DNA of 64,000 bases, taken from assembly GCF_016758175.1 (NCBI RefSeq), contig NZ_QYAB01000001.1, positions 1,199,162 to 1,263,161 of the forward strand, read 5' to 3'. Source of the stretch: Leucobacter zeae. Its GTDB lineage: Bacteria > Actinomycetota > Actinomycetes > Actinomycetales > Microbacteriaceae. Every line of letters begins with the position of its first letter. Position 1 is the first letter of the stretch. This document shows, one piece after another, positions 7,585-15,231 of this stretch. Both the position numbers and the translations under genes were made by a program. The notes beneath the pieces were generated by a model. It was given only the letters and a program-made list of their open reading frames with translations. It had not been told where the DNA came from and made no database searches.

Positions 7585-8349
7585 ATGGCTGGGCGTCGTC
7601 GGTCGCGCTGGTGGGTGCGCCTCATCGGCGCGGTCGCCGTGCTCGCGCTGCTCGGCGGCGCCGCCGAGGTCGCGCTGCGCCTCATCATCCCCGGCATCAT
7701 CCAGGACGCGATCCGCACGGAGCTGCACCTCACCGAGGATCATCCGGTCGAGGTCTCGCTCGGGAGCTCGGCGCTCTTCGCCGCGCTTCGCGGAGGCGTC
7801 GACGACGTGACGGTCGAGGTGCCGGACGTCCCGCTCCTCGAGGGCGTCGAGGCCGATGGCAAGGCCCACGCCGATCGGATCCCGTTCGACCCCACGCGGG
7901 GCGAGATCACCGATGGGACCGCGGAGCTCACGGTCTCGAAGGAGCAGTTGGGGTCCGTGATCGAGCTCGTCACGCAGGGCATCGCCCAGAGCGGCGAGGT
8001 GCGCGACGGGAGCCTCGTGGTGGGGCGATCCCTCGACGTGTTCGGGCAGAGCATCGAGCTGAGCGCATCGATCGGCCTGGCGATCGTGGACGGCGACGTG
8101 CAGATCGAGCCCCGGGGGGTCAAGGCGGCCGGGTTCGACCTGAGCGCCGAGCAGATCGCATCGGCGACCGGTTCGCTCCTCGACCCCATCCTCGAGCCGC
8201 AGGTGCTGTGCGTGCGCGACCGTCTGCCCGCGGGCATCACGCTCACCGACATCGTGCTGTCGAGCACGGGTTCCGCGTCGATCCGGGCCGAGCTGTCCCC
8301 GGGGATCGCGTCGGATCCCGCGCAGCTCGAGCAGGGCAGCTGCGGCTGA
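7585..8349 (+). CDS. DUF2993 (LmeA-like) membrane-anchored protein
   Basis: 254 residues. After a short Arg-rich start there is a single membrane segment (about residues 13-33), then an extracytoplasmic beta-rich domain of the DUF2993 type. This resembles mycobacterial LmeA, a phospholipid-binding envelope protein involved in mannan assembly. GGAGAA lies 8 nt before the ATG, and the gene starts 23 nt after argS, probably in the same transcript. A role in envelope lipid or glycan handling is an inference from the family only. Confidence 0.75.
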   Translation: MAGRRRSRWWVRLIGAVAVLALLGGAAEVALRLIIPGIIQDAIRTELHLTEDHPVEVSLGSSALFAALRGGVDDVTVEVPDVPLLEGVEADGKAHADRIPFDPTRGEITDGTAELTVSKEQLGSVIELVTQGIAQSGEVRDGSLVVGRSLDVFGQSIELSASIGLAIVDGDVQIEPRGVKAAGFDLSAEQIASATGSLLDPILEPQVLCVRDRLPAGITLTDIVLSSTGSASIRAELSPGIASDPAQLEQGSCG

Positions 8350-8364
8350 GGCCGTCGGCGGGCG

Positions 8365-9189
8365 TCAGCCGTCCGCGGTGGCGCGCGCCCCGATCTGCGC
8401 GCCGATCGCGCGCATGCAGCGCGTGACCGACTCCCGGATCCCGATCGCGGTGTCCGTCCAGTTCGCGAGCACGGCGTAGGCGAGGGTGGCGGATCGGCCC
8501 GAGACGATCCCCGCATCGGCGCGGACGGTGCTCGTCGAACCGGTCTTGTGGCGCAGGAGGACGCCCCGCGCGTCCGGCTCGACATGCGCGAGCGGGTCGA
8601 GCCGCAGCGGATCCGCGACGAGCTCCGTATCGGCGTTCGCCCCCAACCAGTCGAGCACTCTGGCGCTCGCCGTCGGGGAGTGGATCTCGCCCGCACCGAG
8701 CCGCAGCATCAGGTCCGCGAGCTCGTCGGCGGCGCCGTACGAGGGCGTCCACGGCATCTCCGCGGTCCGCTCGTCCCGGATGTAGTCGAGCAACGAGGTC
8801 CGGGTGTACCCGAGCGACGGTGCGACGTCCCGGACCGATTCGAGCCCGCAGACGTGGAGCAGTGCGTTGGTCGCGAGGTTGTCGCTGAACGCCCCGACGA
8901 GGAGCGCGAGGTCCTCCACGCACTGCGCCTGGTCGCGCATCCGATAGAGCACGCCGGAGTCCGCGACCGCGAGCTCTCGCGGGGCGCGCACGCGGAGGGC
9001 GGGATCGAGCGCGCCCGTCTCGATGCGCCTCGCGACGTCGATGAGGAGGAACACCTTCCCGATGCTCGCGGTCTCGAGCACGGTACCCGGCTCGTGCTCG
9101 AGGAGGACCGCGCGGTTCGCCGCGTCGAGAACGCGAATGCTCCAGCTGACCCGGGGATCGAGGTCGGGCAGCGTCAGGGCGTCGCTCAC
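8365..9189 (-). CDS. Class A beta-lactamase-like serine hydrolase, no signal peptide
   Basis: 274 residues from GTG 9189, overlapping the LD-carboxypeptidase stop by 4 nt (GTGA). It has the penicillin-recognising triad Ser42-Ile-Gly-Lys45, Ser102-Asp-Asn104 and Lys215-Thr-Gly-Ser218 with class A spacing. The class A Glu-x-x-Leu-Asn deacylation motif expected after the SDN loop is not recognisable there, so beta-lactam hydrolysis is doubtful and a peptidase or amidase role is more likely. It lacks a signal peptide, so it should work in the cytoplasm beside the LD-carboxypeptidase. It is the last gene of the small minus-strand operon and the left edge of the peptide-degradation block. Confidence 0.8.
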   Translation of the reverse strand: MSDALTLPDLDPRVSWSIRVLDAANRAVLLEHEPGTVLETASIGKVFLLIDVARRIETGALDPALRVRAPRELAVADSGVLYRMRDQAQCVEDLALLVGAFSDNLATNALLHVCGLESVRDVAPSLGYTRTSLLDYIRDERTAEMPWTPSYGAADELADLMLRLGAGEIHSPTASARVLDWLGANADTELVADPLRLDPLAHVEPDARGVLLRHKTGSTSTVRADAGIVSGRSATLAYAVLANWTDTAIGIRESVTRCMRAIGAQIGARATADG

Positions 9190-10142
9190 GATGCGGAGGC
9201 CGTGACCGAGAGCGAGCACGCGTCGTCCGAGGCGTGGAGCACTCCGTCGACGTTCAGAGGCACGCTGATGGCTTCGGGGTCGTGGCCGAACCCCTGCTCC
9301 CACAGCACGGGGACGCCGAGGCCCGAGAGGTACTCCTCCATGAGGTCGCGCACCGCGTCCCGGTTCCCGCAGCGGTGCCACGACCCCAGAACGATGCCGT
9401 CGGCCGACGCCAGCCGTCCCGAGCGCTGCAGCTGCAGCATCAGGCTGTCGAGGCGATAGAGCTCCTCGTCGATGTCCTCGAGGAAGAGGATGCCCGACGG
9501 CGGTCGCGAGGCCTCCGGTGCTCCGAGCGCCGCGGCGAGCAGGCTGAGGTTCCCGCCGGTGAACCGGCCCTCGGCGCGGCCGGAGACCATCGTCTCGATC
9601 CTCGGGCCGATGATCGAGCGCCCGGCCCAGGGTGAGAAGAGCCAGCGGTGGACGTCGTCGCGGACGGCGGACGAGTCGCGGAAGACGCCGTTGCCCGGCA
9701 TCGGGCAGAACAGGGTCGGTGCATCGAGGTGCACGCGGACCGCCTCGTGCAGCGCCGTGATGTCCGAGGAGCCGGTGAGCAGCTTCGGCCTGCCGTCCCG
9801 ACGCGCGCCGTGCTCGCGCAGCGCCTCCCAATCGATGCCGTCCAGGAGACGCATCGCGCCGTATCCGCCGCGGGCGCAGATCACCGCGTCGACATCCGGA
9901 TCGCTCCAGGCGCGCACGAAATCGGTGCGGCGCGCATCGTCCTCACCGGCGAGGTACGAGGCGCGGGAGTGCTTGTCGAGCACATGCTCCCCGACGCGGA
10001 CCCGGAGGCCCCAGGCCTCGAGGGAGCGTACGGCGCGCGCCGTGCTCGACCGGGTCCCCGGACCCGAGGGGGAGACGAGGGCGACGGTGTCGCCCGGCGC
10101 GAGCGGAGCCGATTCGAGATATGCGGTGCGCGGCGCGTGCAT
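9186..10142 (-). CDS. LD-carboxypeptidase (peptidase S66), first copy
   Basis: 318 residues of the muropeptide LD-carboxypeptidase (LdcA/S66) family. These enzymes remove the terminal D-Ala from murein tetrapeptides in the cytoplasm. Visible marks are Ser-Pro-Ser-Gly near residue 24, Ala-Arg-Gly-Gly-Tyr-Gly near 90, and the nucleophile in Gly124-Ser-Ser126-Asp-Ile-Thr (Ser126 by family position). Phe-Thr-Gly-Gly-Asn-Leu-Ser-Leu follows, then Phe-Leu-Glu-Asp with the catalytic Glu, and Phe-Gly-His-Asp-Pro with the catalytic His. ATG 10142 is chosen for its upstream AAAGGA; the frame is open further through the promoter region. A second copy is divergent. Confidence 0.93.
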   Translation of the reverse strand: MHAPRTAYLESAPLAPGDTVALVSPSGPGTRSSTARAVRSLEAWGLRVRVGEHVLDKHSRASYLAGEDDARRTDFVRAWSDPDVDAVICARGGYGAMRLLDGIDWEALREHGARRDGRPKLLTGSSDITALHEAVRVHLDAPTLFCPMPGNGVFRDSSAVRDDVHRWLFSPWAGRSIIGPRIETMVSGRAEGRFTGGNLSLLAAALGAPEASRPPSGILFLEDIDEELYRLDSLMLQLQRSGRLASADGIVLGSWHRCGNRDAVRDLMEEYLSGLGVPVLWEQGFGHDPEAISVPLNVDGVLHASDDACSLSVTASAS

Positions 10143-10223
10143 GGAGTTCCTTTCGCCGAAGCGGTGAGCGCGGCGTTCGTCGGTGAGACGCCGCTCGGGG
10201 GTGTGTCGTGCAGTCAGGGAGAT

Positions 10224-10237
10224 ACGATACATATCGT
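10224..10237. promoter_or_regulatory. Palindrome between the two LD-carboxypeptidase genes, candidate operator
   Basis: ACGATA-CA-TATCGT is a perfect 6-bp inverted repeat with a 2-bp centre, preceded by G-A-T. It lies in the promoter region of the minus-strand gene (start 10142). It resembles the GATACG/CGTATC sites in the dppA/SIS divergent region, although its centre is organised differently. Confidence 0.45.
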
Positions 10238-10308
10238 TCGGTTGCGTGGATCCGGACCTGGGCGAGTTCGAACCACTATCAAGGGGCGCGTGCGCGTCCT
10301 TCCCGGGC

Positions 10309-10338
10309 TTGATGCTAGGAACTTATGATCCGTAAACT
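10309..10338 (+). promoter_or_regulatory. Promoter of the second LD-carboxypeptidase gene
   Basis: TTGATG (10309-10314), an 18-nt spacer and TAAACT (10333-10338). The ATG at 10346 lies 7 nt after the -10 box, so the message is leaderless. This rejects the in-frame ATG at 10325, which would lie upstream of the transcript start. Confidence 0.6.
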
Positions 10339-10345
10339 GAACGGT

Positions 10346-11290
10346 ATGACGATCGAACGAGCCGCTGAAGCGCTCCGCAAGCTGGAACCGGGGGCCCGGT
10401 GCGCCCTGATCAGCCCGTCGGGCCCCGCCGGGGAGCTGATGATCGCTGCCGGAGAGCGCCTGCTGCGATCCTGGGGGCTGGAGCCCGTGCGCGCACCGCA
10501 CCTGAGCGAGGTGCATCCGCGGGCGAACTACCTCGCCGGGACCGACGAGCACCGGGCGGCGGATCTGACCTGGGCATGGACCGATCCCGATGTCGATGCG
10601 ATCTTCTGCGTGCGGGGCGGCTACGGCGCCATTCGCGTGATCGACCATCTCGACTTCGACGCGCTCGCCGCCGCGCGACCGAAGCCGATGTTCGGGTCCT
10701 CCGACATCACCGTGCTGCACGACTACTGGCAGCAGCGGCTCGGCGTGCCCACCTGGTTCGCCCCGATGATCGCGACCCCTGACCTGCAGGACAGCTCGGA
10801 CAACATCGAGGCGCTGCGGCGCGCCGCGCTCGGCGACGGCCCGTGCGAGCTCGCAAGCGACTCCTTTACCCGCACGCTCCTTCCGGGATCCGCCCGCGGC
10901 GAGCTCACTGGCGGCAATCTCAGCCTGCTCGCCATGAGCACGGGCTCCGACCCGGCGATGCAGGGGCGCGCGGACGGCCGGATCGTGTTCCTCGAGGACG
11001 TTCACGAGTCCCCGTACCGCATCGATGCGCTCATGCAGCTCCTCCTGCGCTCCGGCTACTTCGACGGCGCTGTCGGCGTCGCCCTCGGCATGTGGGTCGA
11101 TTGCGGGCCGGGGTACGAGATCCGTGCACTCATGCACGAACTGCTCGAGCCGCTCGGCGTTCCCGTCGTGTGGGGCATGCGACTGGGGCACGGGCCGAGG
11201 GTCTCCTCGTTCCCGATCGGCAGGGGAGTCGTCGCGCGGCTCAGCGCCGATGAGCACCCGAGGCTCGAGTTCGACCCCTTCCCGCGCTGA
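10346..11290 (+). CDS. LD-carboxypeptidase (peptidase S66), second copy
   Basis: 314 residues in the same S66 family as the divergent neighbour but clearly different in sequence. It has Ser-Pro-Ser-Gly near residue 23, Val-Arg-Gly-Gly-Tyr-Gly near 89, the nucleophile in Gly117-Ser-Ser119-Asp-Ile-Thr, Leu-Thr-Gly-Gly-Asn-Leu-Ser-Leu, Phe-Leu-Glu-Asp, and Leu-Gly-His-Gly-Pro for the His. The catalytic Ser-Glu-His set is therefore complete. It is probably cytoplasmic, cleaving L,D-bonds in peptidoglycan-type peptides. Two LdcA homologues face to face suggest different peptide lengths or cross-bridge types. It converges on the PBP4-like gene. Confidence 0.92.
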   Translation: MTIERAAEALRKLEPGARCALISPSGPAGELMIAAGERLLRSWGLEPVRAPHLSEVHPRANYLAGTDEHRAADLTWAWTDPDVDAIFCVRGGYGAIRVIDHLDFDALAAARPKPMFGSSDITVLHDYWQQRLGVPTWFAPMIATPDLQDSSDNIEALRRAALGDGPCELASDSFTRTLLPGSARGELTGGNLSLLAMSTGSDPAMQGRADGRIVFLEDVHESPYRIDALMQLLLRSGYFDGAVGVALGMWVDCGPGYEIRALMHELLEPLGVPVVWGMRLGHGPRVSSFPIGRGVVARLSADEHPRLEFDPFPR

Positions 11291-11291
11291 G

Positions 11292-11328
11292 CGGATCGGA
11301 CCGGATGCGCCTGCGCGGATCCGATCCG
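11292..11328. terminator. Hairpin between convergent genes
   Basis: A 9-bp stem (11292-11300 with 11320-11328) is followed by GTTT on the plus strand. It starts 2 nt after the LD-carboxypeptidase stop and lies between it and the convergent PBP4-like gene. Confidence 0.5.
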
Positions 11329-11370
11329 GTTTCCCGGCATCCGATCCGGTGAGCGACCGACGACGGGGCG

Positions 11371-12627
11371 TCATGCGGCGCAGGCGGCGTCGAGGACGAC
11401 CGGGTCGGAGACCCCGAGCAGGGCGTCCCCCTGCAGGTGCAGGCCGGCGACGAGGTCGTCGACGGCCGTCCTGGCCTCGGCGTCGTGGGGCATTCCCGCT
11501 CCCATGGCGAACACCGCGAAGATCAGGTCGGCGCCTCCCGCCGTGCGCACGACGCCCGCGAGGGAGTGGACGCTGCCGATGAACCCGGTCTTGCCGCGCA
11601 CGGCGTCCCCGACCACCGAGTTCGCCCCGACGAAGCGCTCGCGCGACATCGTGCCGTGCGGCCCGCTGCGGGTGAGGCGGTCATCGAGGTGGCCGAGGAC
11701 CCCCTCCCGCCGATAGGCCCGGAGGACGAGGTCGGCGATCGTCGTGGCGGGGACACGGGTTCCCGCGCTCAGGCCGGAGCCGTCGAGCAGCTCGACGCCG
11801 TCGAGCGGCACGCCGAAGCGGGCGAGCGCGGCGCGCAGGGCGCGGTCGAGGCCCGCGAAGCTCGGCTCCTGTCCGGAAGCGAGCGCGACGAGCCGCGCGA
11901 GGGCCTCGGCCAGCGCGTTGTCCGAACTGCGGAGCGTCTCCTCCACGAGGGTCTTCACCGGTGGCGACCGGACCGCGGCGATCTGCTCGGCGCCCTTCGG
12001 GGCCGACCCGAGGGCGATCTCGGGCGCACCGCCGAGGAACCCGGCGAAGGCGAGTCCCGCCCGCCGCGTCGGGTCGGTGCTGCGCGGCGTCTCGTCAGCG
12101 GTCGGATCGTCGCGGTCCCCGTCGACCTGCAGGGCCGAGATCCGCGGGATGTACCCGCCGGGATCGCGATCCTCCTCCTCCCACTGGTCGTCGCGCCACT
12201 CGCTTCCGGCGAAGAGCGTGTCGTCCAGCAGGATCCGGCGAGGCGGCACGCCTCCGAGCGCGTCGAGGACGAGCCGGGCCAGGCGGTCGAGGCGCGCCGG
12301 CTCCGGATAGAAGGTCTCGCCGTCTCCGGGAACGCGGCTCAGGGTGACGTCGCCGCCTCCGACGAGCACGATCTCGTCGGGCAGGCCGCCGCGCAGGACC
12401 CGGGTCTCGATGCGGTGGTCCGGGCCGAGCACGTCGAGTGCGGCGGCGCAGGTGATCGTCTTCATCACGCTCGCCGTCTCGGCGGGCCGCTCGGCTGCGC
12501 GCTCCATGAGTCGCCTGCCGGTGGTCGCGTCGAGGACGAGGATGCGCGCGCGCCCCAACCGGTCGTCGCGCGCCAGGCTCTCCAGCGCGGAGAGCGCCGA
12601 CGCCGTCGTCTCGCTCGATGCCGTCAT
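11371..12627 (-). CDS. PBP4-like D-Ala-D-Ala carboxypeptidase (S13) lacking a signal peptide
   Basis: 418 residues of the PBP4/DacB (peptidase S13) family. It has the motifs Ser53-Val-Met-Lys56, Ser234-Asp-Asn236 and Lys345-Thr-Gly347, with the large S13 insertion between the first two. Family members normally cleave D-Ala-D-Ala and D-Ala-mDAP bonds outside the membrane after export. Here the N-terminus is polar (Thr-Ala-Ser-Ser-Glu) with no hydrophobic core, so the protein should be intracellular. The ATG overlaps the ABC ATPase stop (ATGA), so it is made together with the peptide importer. The likely task is hydrolysing imported D,D-peptides. The missing signal is visible; the role is inference. 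Confidence 0.87.
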   Translation of the reverse strand: MTASSETTASALSALESLARDDRLGRARILVLDATTGRRLMERAAERPAETASVMKTITCAAALDVLGPDHRIETRVLRGGLPDEIVLVGGGDVTLSRVPGDGETFYPEPARLDRLARLVLDALGGVPPRRILLDDTLFAGSEWRDDQWEEEDRDPGGYIPRISALQVDGDRDDPTADETPRSTDPTRRAGLAFAGFLGGAPEIALGSAPKGAEQIAAVRSPPVKTLVEETLRSSDNALAEALARLVALASGQEPSFAGLDRALRAALARFGVPLDGVELLDGSGLSAGTRVPATTIADLVLRAYRREGVLGHLDDRLTRSGPHGTMSRERFVGANSVVGDAVRGKTGFIGSVHSLAGVVRTAGGADLIFAVFAMGAGMPHDAEARTAVDDLVAGLHLQGDALLGVSDPVVLDAACAA

Positions 12628-14309
12628 CGCACCCCCGCTTCCTCGTTGCCCGGACGTTCGTCCGCGATGGTGGGCACTGCTGCGAGCAGGCGCCTCGTGT
12701 AGTCGTGCCGTGGGGCGAGCAGCACCGCTTCGGCCTCGCCCTCCTCGACGATCCTGCCCTGGTGCATCACGAGCACACGATCGGCGATGTTCCAGGCGAC
12801 GCCGAGGTCGTGCGTGATCACGAAGCAGCCGAGGCCGAGACGATGCTTGAGGCGCAGCAGGAGAGCGAGGATCTCGCCGCGCACGGACGCGTCGAGCGAC
12901 GCCACCGGCTCGTCGGCGATGAGGAACTCGGGTTCGAGCGCGAGCGCTCCGGCGATGACGACGCGCTGGCGCTGACCGCCGGAGAGCTCAGAGGGGAGCT
13001 TGCTCATGAACCGCTCCGGCGGCGAGAGCTCGGCCGCGATGAGCGCCTGTCGCACCCGTTCGCGCTCGTCCCCCGCGATCCCCTGCACCCGGAGCCCCTC
13101 CGCGACGACCTCGTAGACGGTGTGCTTCGGGTTCAGCGCCGACATCGGATCCTGCAGCACGAACTGCACGGAGCCGCGGTACTCTCGGAGCTCGCGCTGC
13201 TTCCGCCCGAGCGGGGAGCCGCGGAAGCGCACGGTTCCGCTCGTCGCCTGCTGGAGGCCCAGTACGGTGCGCACGAGCGTCGTCTTACCCGACCCCGACT
13301 GCCCGACGAGGACCGTGATCTCGCCGGCGCGGCACGCCAGGTCGATGCGGTCGACCGCGGTGATCTCGCCGACGCGGGTGCGGAACCGCACCGAGAGGTC
13401 CGACGCGCTCACGATCTCGTCGCCCGCGCCCGAGGGGATCGCGGTCACCGCCGTGGTGTGACCCGGGTCGCTCAGCTTCCTGCTCGCAGGGTTGAGCCGG
13501 CTCTTCGGGTCGCCGATCACCGGAGCGGCGTCGGTGAGGGCGCGGGTATGCGGGTGCGTGGGGTTCGCGAGGATCTCACGCGATGGCCCGGACTCGACGA
13601 TCTCGCCCCGGTAGAGCACGGCGATCTCGTCGCACGTCTTGGCCAGCACCGAGAGGTCGTGGGTGATCATCAGGAGCGACATGCCGCGATCCCGAACGAG
13701 CCGCTTCAGGAGTTCGAGCACCCGCTCCTGCACGATCACGTCGAGCGCCGTCGTGGGCTCGTCGGCGATGATGACCTCGGGGTCGCACGCGAGCGCCATG
13801 GCGATCATCACGCGCTGCTTCTGACCTCCGGAGAGCTCGTGCGGGAAGGCGTCGCAGGTGTGCACGGGCAGGTCGACCTGCTCGAGCAGCTGCGCCACCT
13901 CGCCGCGGTAGGCGTCTCGCCCGTTCTTCGGGTGCGCGTCGTGGAGGCGGATCGCCTCGGCGATCTGCCGTCCGACGCGCTGCACCGGGTTGAGCGAGTG
14001 CATCGCCCCCTGGAAGACGATGGAGGCCTCCTTCCAGCGCACCGCGCGGACCTGGCCCCAGCTGAGCTCGTTCACGTCGCGGTCTCCGAGTCGCACCGTT
14101 CCGGTGACCCTGGCGCTGTCAGGCAGCAGGCGCAGCGCGGACATGATGAGGGTCGACTTGCCCGAGCCGGACTCGCCCGCGATGCCGAGGGTGCCGCGGC
14201 GCGGCAGCCTGAGCGTGACGTTCTTGACCGCCTCGAACTCCGTCGGCGCGCCGTGCTCGTCGCGCGTGCGATAGGTGATCGAGACGTCTTCGAATTGCAG
14301 GGCGTGCAT
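12624..14309 (-). CDS. Dipeptide/oligopeptide ABC transporter, fused DppD-DppF ATPases
   Basis: 561 residues containing two complete ABC ATPase domains. The first has Walker A Gly-Glu-Ser-Gly-Ser-Gly-Lys-Ser-Thr (about 45-53), signature Leu-Ser-Gly-Gly-Gln-Lys-Gln-Arg and Asp-Glu-Pro-Thr. The second has Gly-Gln-Ser-Gly-Ser-Gly-Lys-Thr-Thr, Leu-Ser-Gly-Gly-Gln-Arg-Gln-Arg and Asp-Glu-Pro-Val. Each keeps its His-switch (Ile-Thr-His-Asp-Leu). In most systems DppD and DppF are separate proteins. It powers the DppBC channel. ATG 14309 overlaps the DppC stop (TGATG). The longer frame upstream is the antisense side of the permease gene. Confidence 0.92.
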   Translation of the reverse strand: MHALQFEDVSITYRTRDEHGAPTEFEAVKNVTLRLPRRGTLGIAGESGSGKSTLIMSALRLLPDSARVTGTVRLGDRDVNELSWGQVRAVRWKEASIVFQGAMHSLNPVQRVGRQIAEAIRLHDAHPKNGRDAYRGEVAQLLEQVDLPVHTCDAFPHELSGGQKQRVMIAMALACDPEVIIADEPTTALDVIVQERVLELLKRLVRDRGMSLLMITHDLSVLAKTCDEIAVLYRGEIVESGPSREILANPTHPHTRALTDAAPVIGDPKSRLNPASRKLSDPGHTTAVTAIPSGAGDEIVSASDLSVRFRTRVGEITAVDRIDLACRAGEITVLVGQSGSGKTTLVRTVLGLQQATSGTVRFRGSPLGRKQRELREYRGSVQFVLQDPMSALNPKHTVYEVVAEGLRVQGIAGDERERVRQALIAAELSPPERFMSKLPSELSGGQRQRVVIAGALALEPEFLIADEPVASLDASVRGEILALLLRLKHRLGLGCFVITHDLGVAWNIADRVLVMHQGRIVEEGEAEAVLLAPRHDYTRRLLAAVPTIADERPGNEEAGVR

Positions 14310-15217
14310 CAGCGGCCTCCGAGTGTGGGGTTGATGACGGTTTCGAGCGCCCGGCTGACGAGCGTGAAGGCGAGCACCACGATCAGGATCGCGAGGCCCG
14401 GAGCCACGATCAGCCACCAGAAGCCGGCGACGGCCGCACCGCTCCCCATGGCCTGCTGCAGCATCGTGCCCCACGAGATCCCGCCGCCGCTGATGCCGAG
14501 GAATGCGAGCGTCGCCTCCGAGATGATGGCGACGCCGACGGACAGCGAGGTGTTCGCGAGCACCAGCGGCATGACTCCCGGAAGGATGTGCTTGCCGATG
14601 ATGTGCGCCTGGGATGCGCCGAGCGCCCGGGCCCGCTCGACGTATCCGCGCGATTCCAGCGAAAGGGTCTGCGCCCGGATCATGCGCGCGGTGCCGGCCC
14701 ACGACGTGATCCCGATGGCGATGATGATCGTGAGCGAACTGGAACCGAGCACAGCGCCGAGCACGATCGCGAGCACCAGCCCGGGAATGATGAGGAAGAA
14801 GTCGATCACGCGCATCACGATGGCCGCGCGCCAGCCCCTGAGGGTGCCGGCGAGGAGCCCGAAGAGCGTGCCGATGACCATCGACATCACGGTGGCGGCG
14901 AGACCGACGGTCATCGACGTGCGCGCGCCCCAGATGAGCAGTGGCAGCACCGAACGGCCGAGATGGTCGGTGCCGAGCGGGAACTCGCCGGACGGCGGCA
15001 TGAAGGGCTGGCCGGTGGCGCGCGTGGGGTCGAGGTCCGAGGGGTCGGAAACGACGGGCGCGAGCGCCGCGAGGATCGCGAACGCGAACAGGACGACGAG
15101 GCCGACGATGCCGCCCGGCTGTCGGGCGAAGGCCCGCCAGTTGGTGCGAAGGGCCTCGATGCGCCTGGCGCGCGCGAGGCGGCGCGTATCGGCCGTGGCG
15201 ACCGCAGCGGTATCCAT
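14309..15217 (-). CDS. Oligopeptide ABC transporter permease (DppC type)
   Basis: 302 residues with a cytoplasmic N-terminus of about 35 residues and six membrane segments. The region Leu-Gly-Thr-Asp-His-Leu-Gly-Arg-Ser is the OppC/DppC hallmark after the first helix. The Arg-Ala-Leu-Gly-Ala-Ser segment is the EAA loop that docks on the ATPases. AAAGGAG precedes the ATG. The gene lies 14 nt after dppB and is coupled to the ATPase gene by TGATG. It forms half of the transmembrane channel for peptide import. Confidence 0.92.
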   Translation of the reverse strand: MDTAAVATADTRRLARARRIEALRTNWRAFARQPGGIVGLVVLFAFAILAALAPVVSDPSDLDPTRATGQPFMPPSGEFPLGTDHLGRSVLPLLIWGARTSMTVGLAATVMSMVIGTLFGLLAGTLRGWRAAIVMRVIDFFLIIPGLVLAIVLGAVLGSSSLTIIIAIGITSWAGTARMIRAQTLSLESRGYVERARALGASQAHIIGKHILPGVMPLVLANTSLSVGVAIISEATLAFLGISGGGISWGTMLQQAMGSGAAVAGFWWLIVAPGLAILIVVLAFTLVSRALETVINPTLGGR

Positions 15218-15231
15218 GCGAGATGCTCCTT

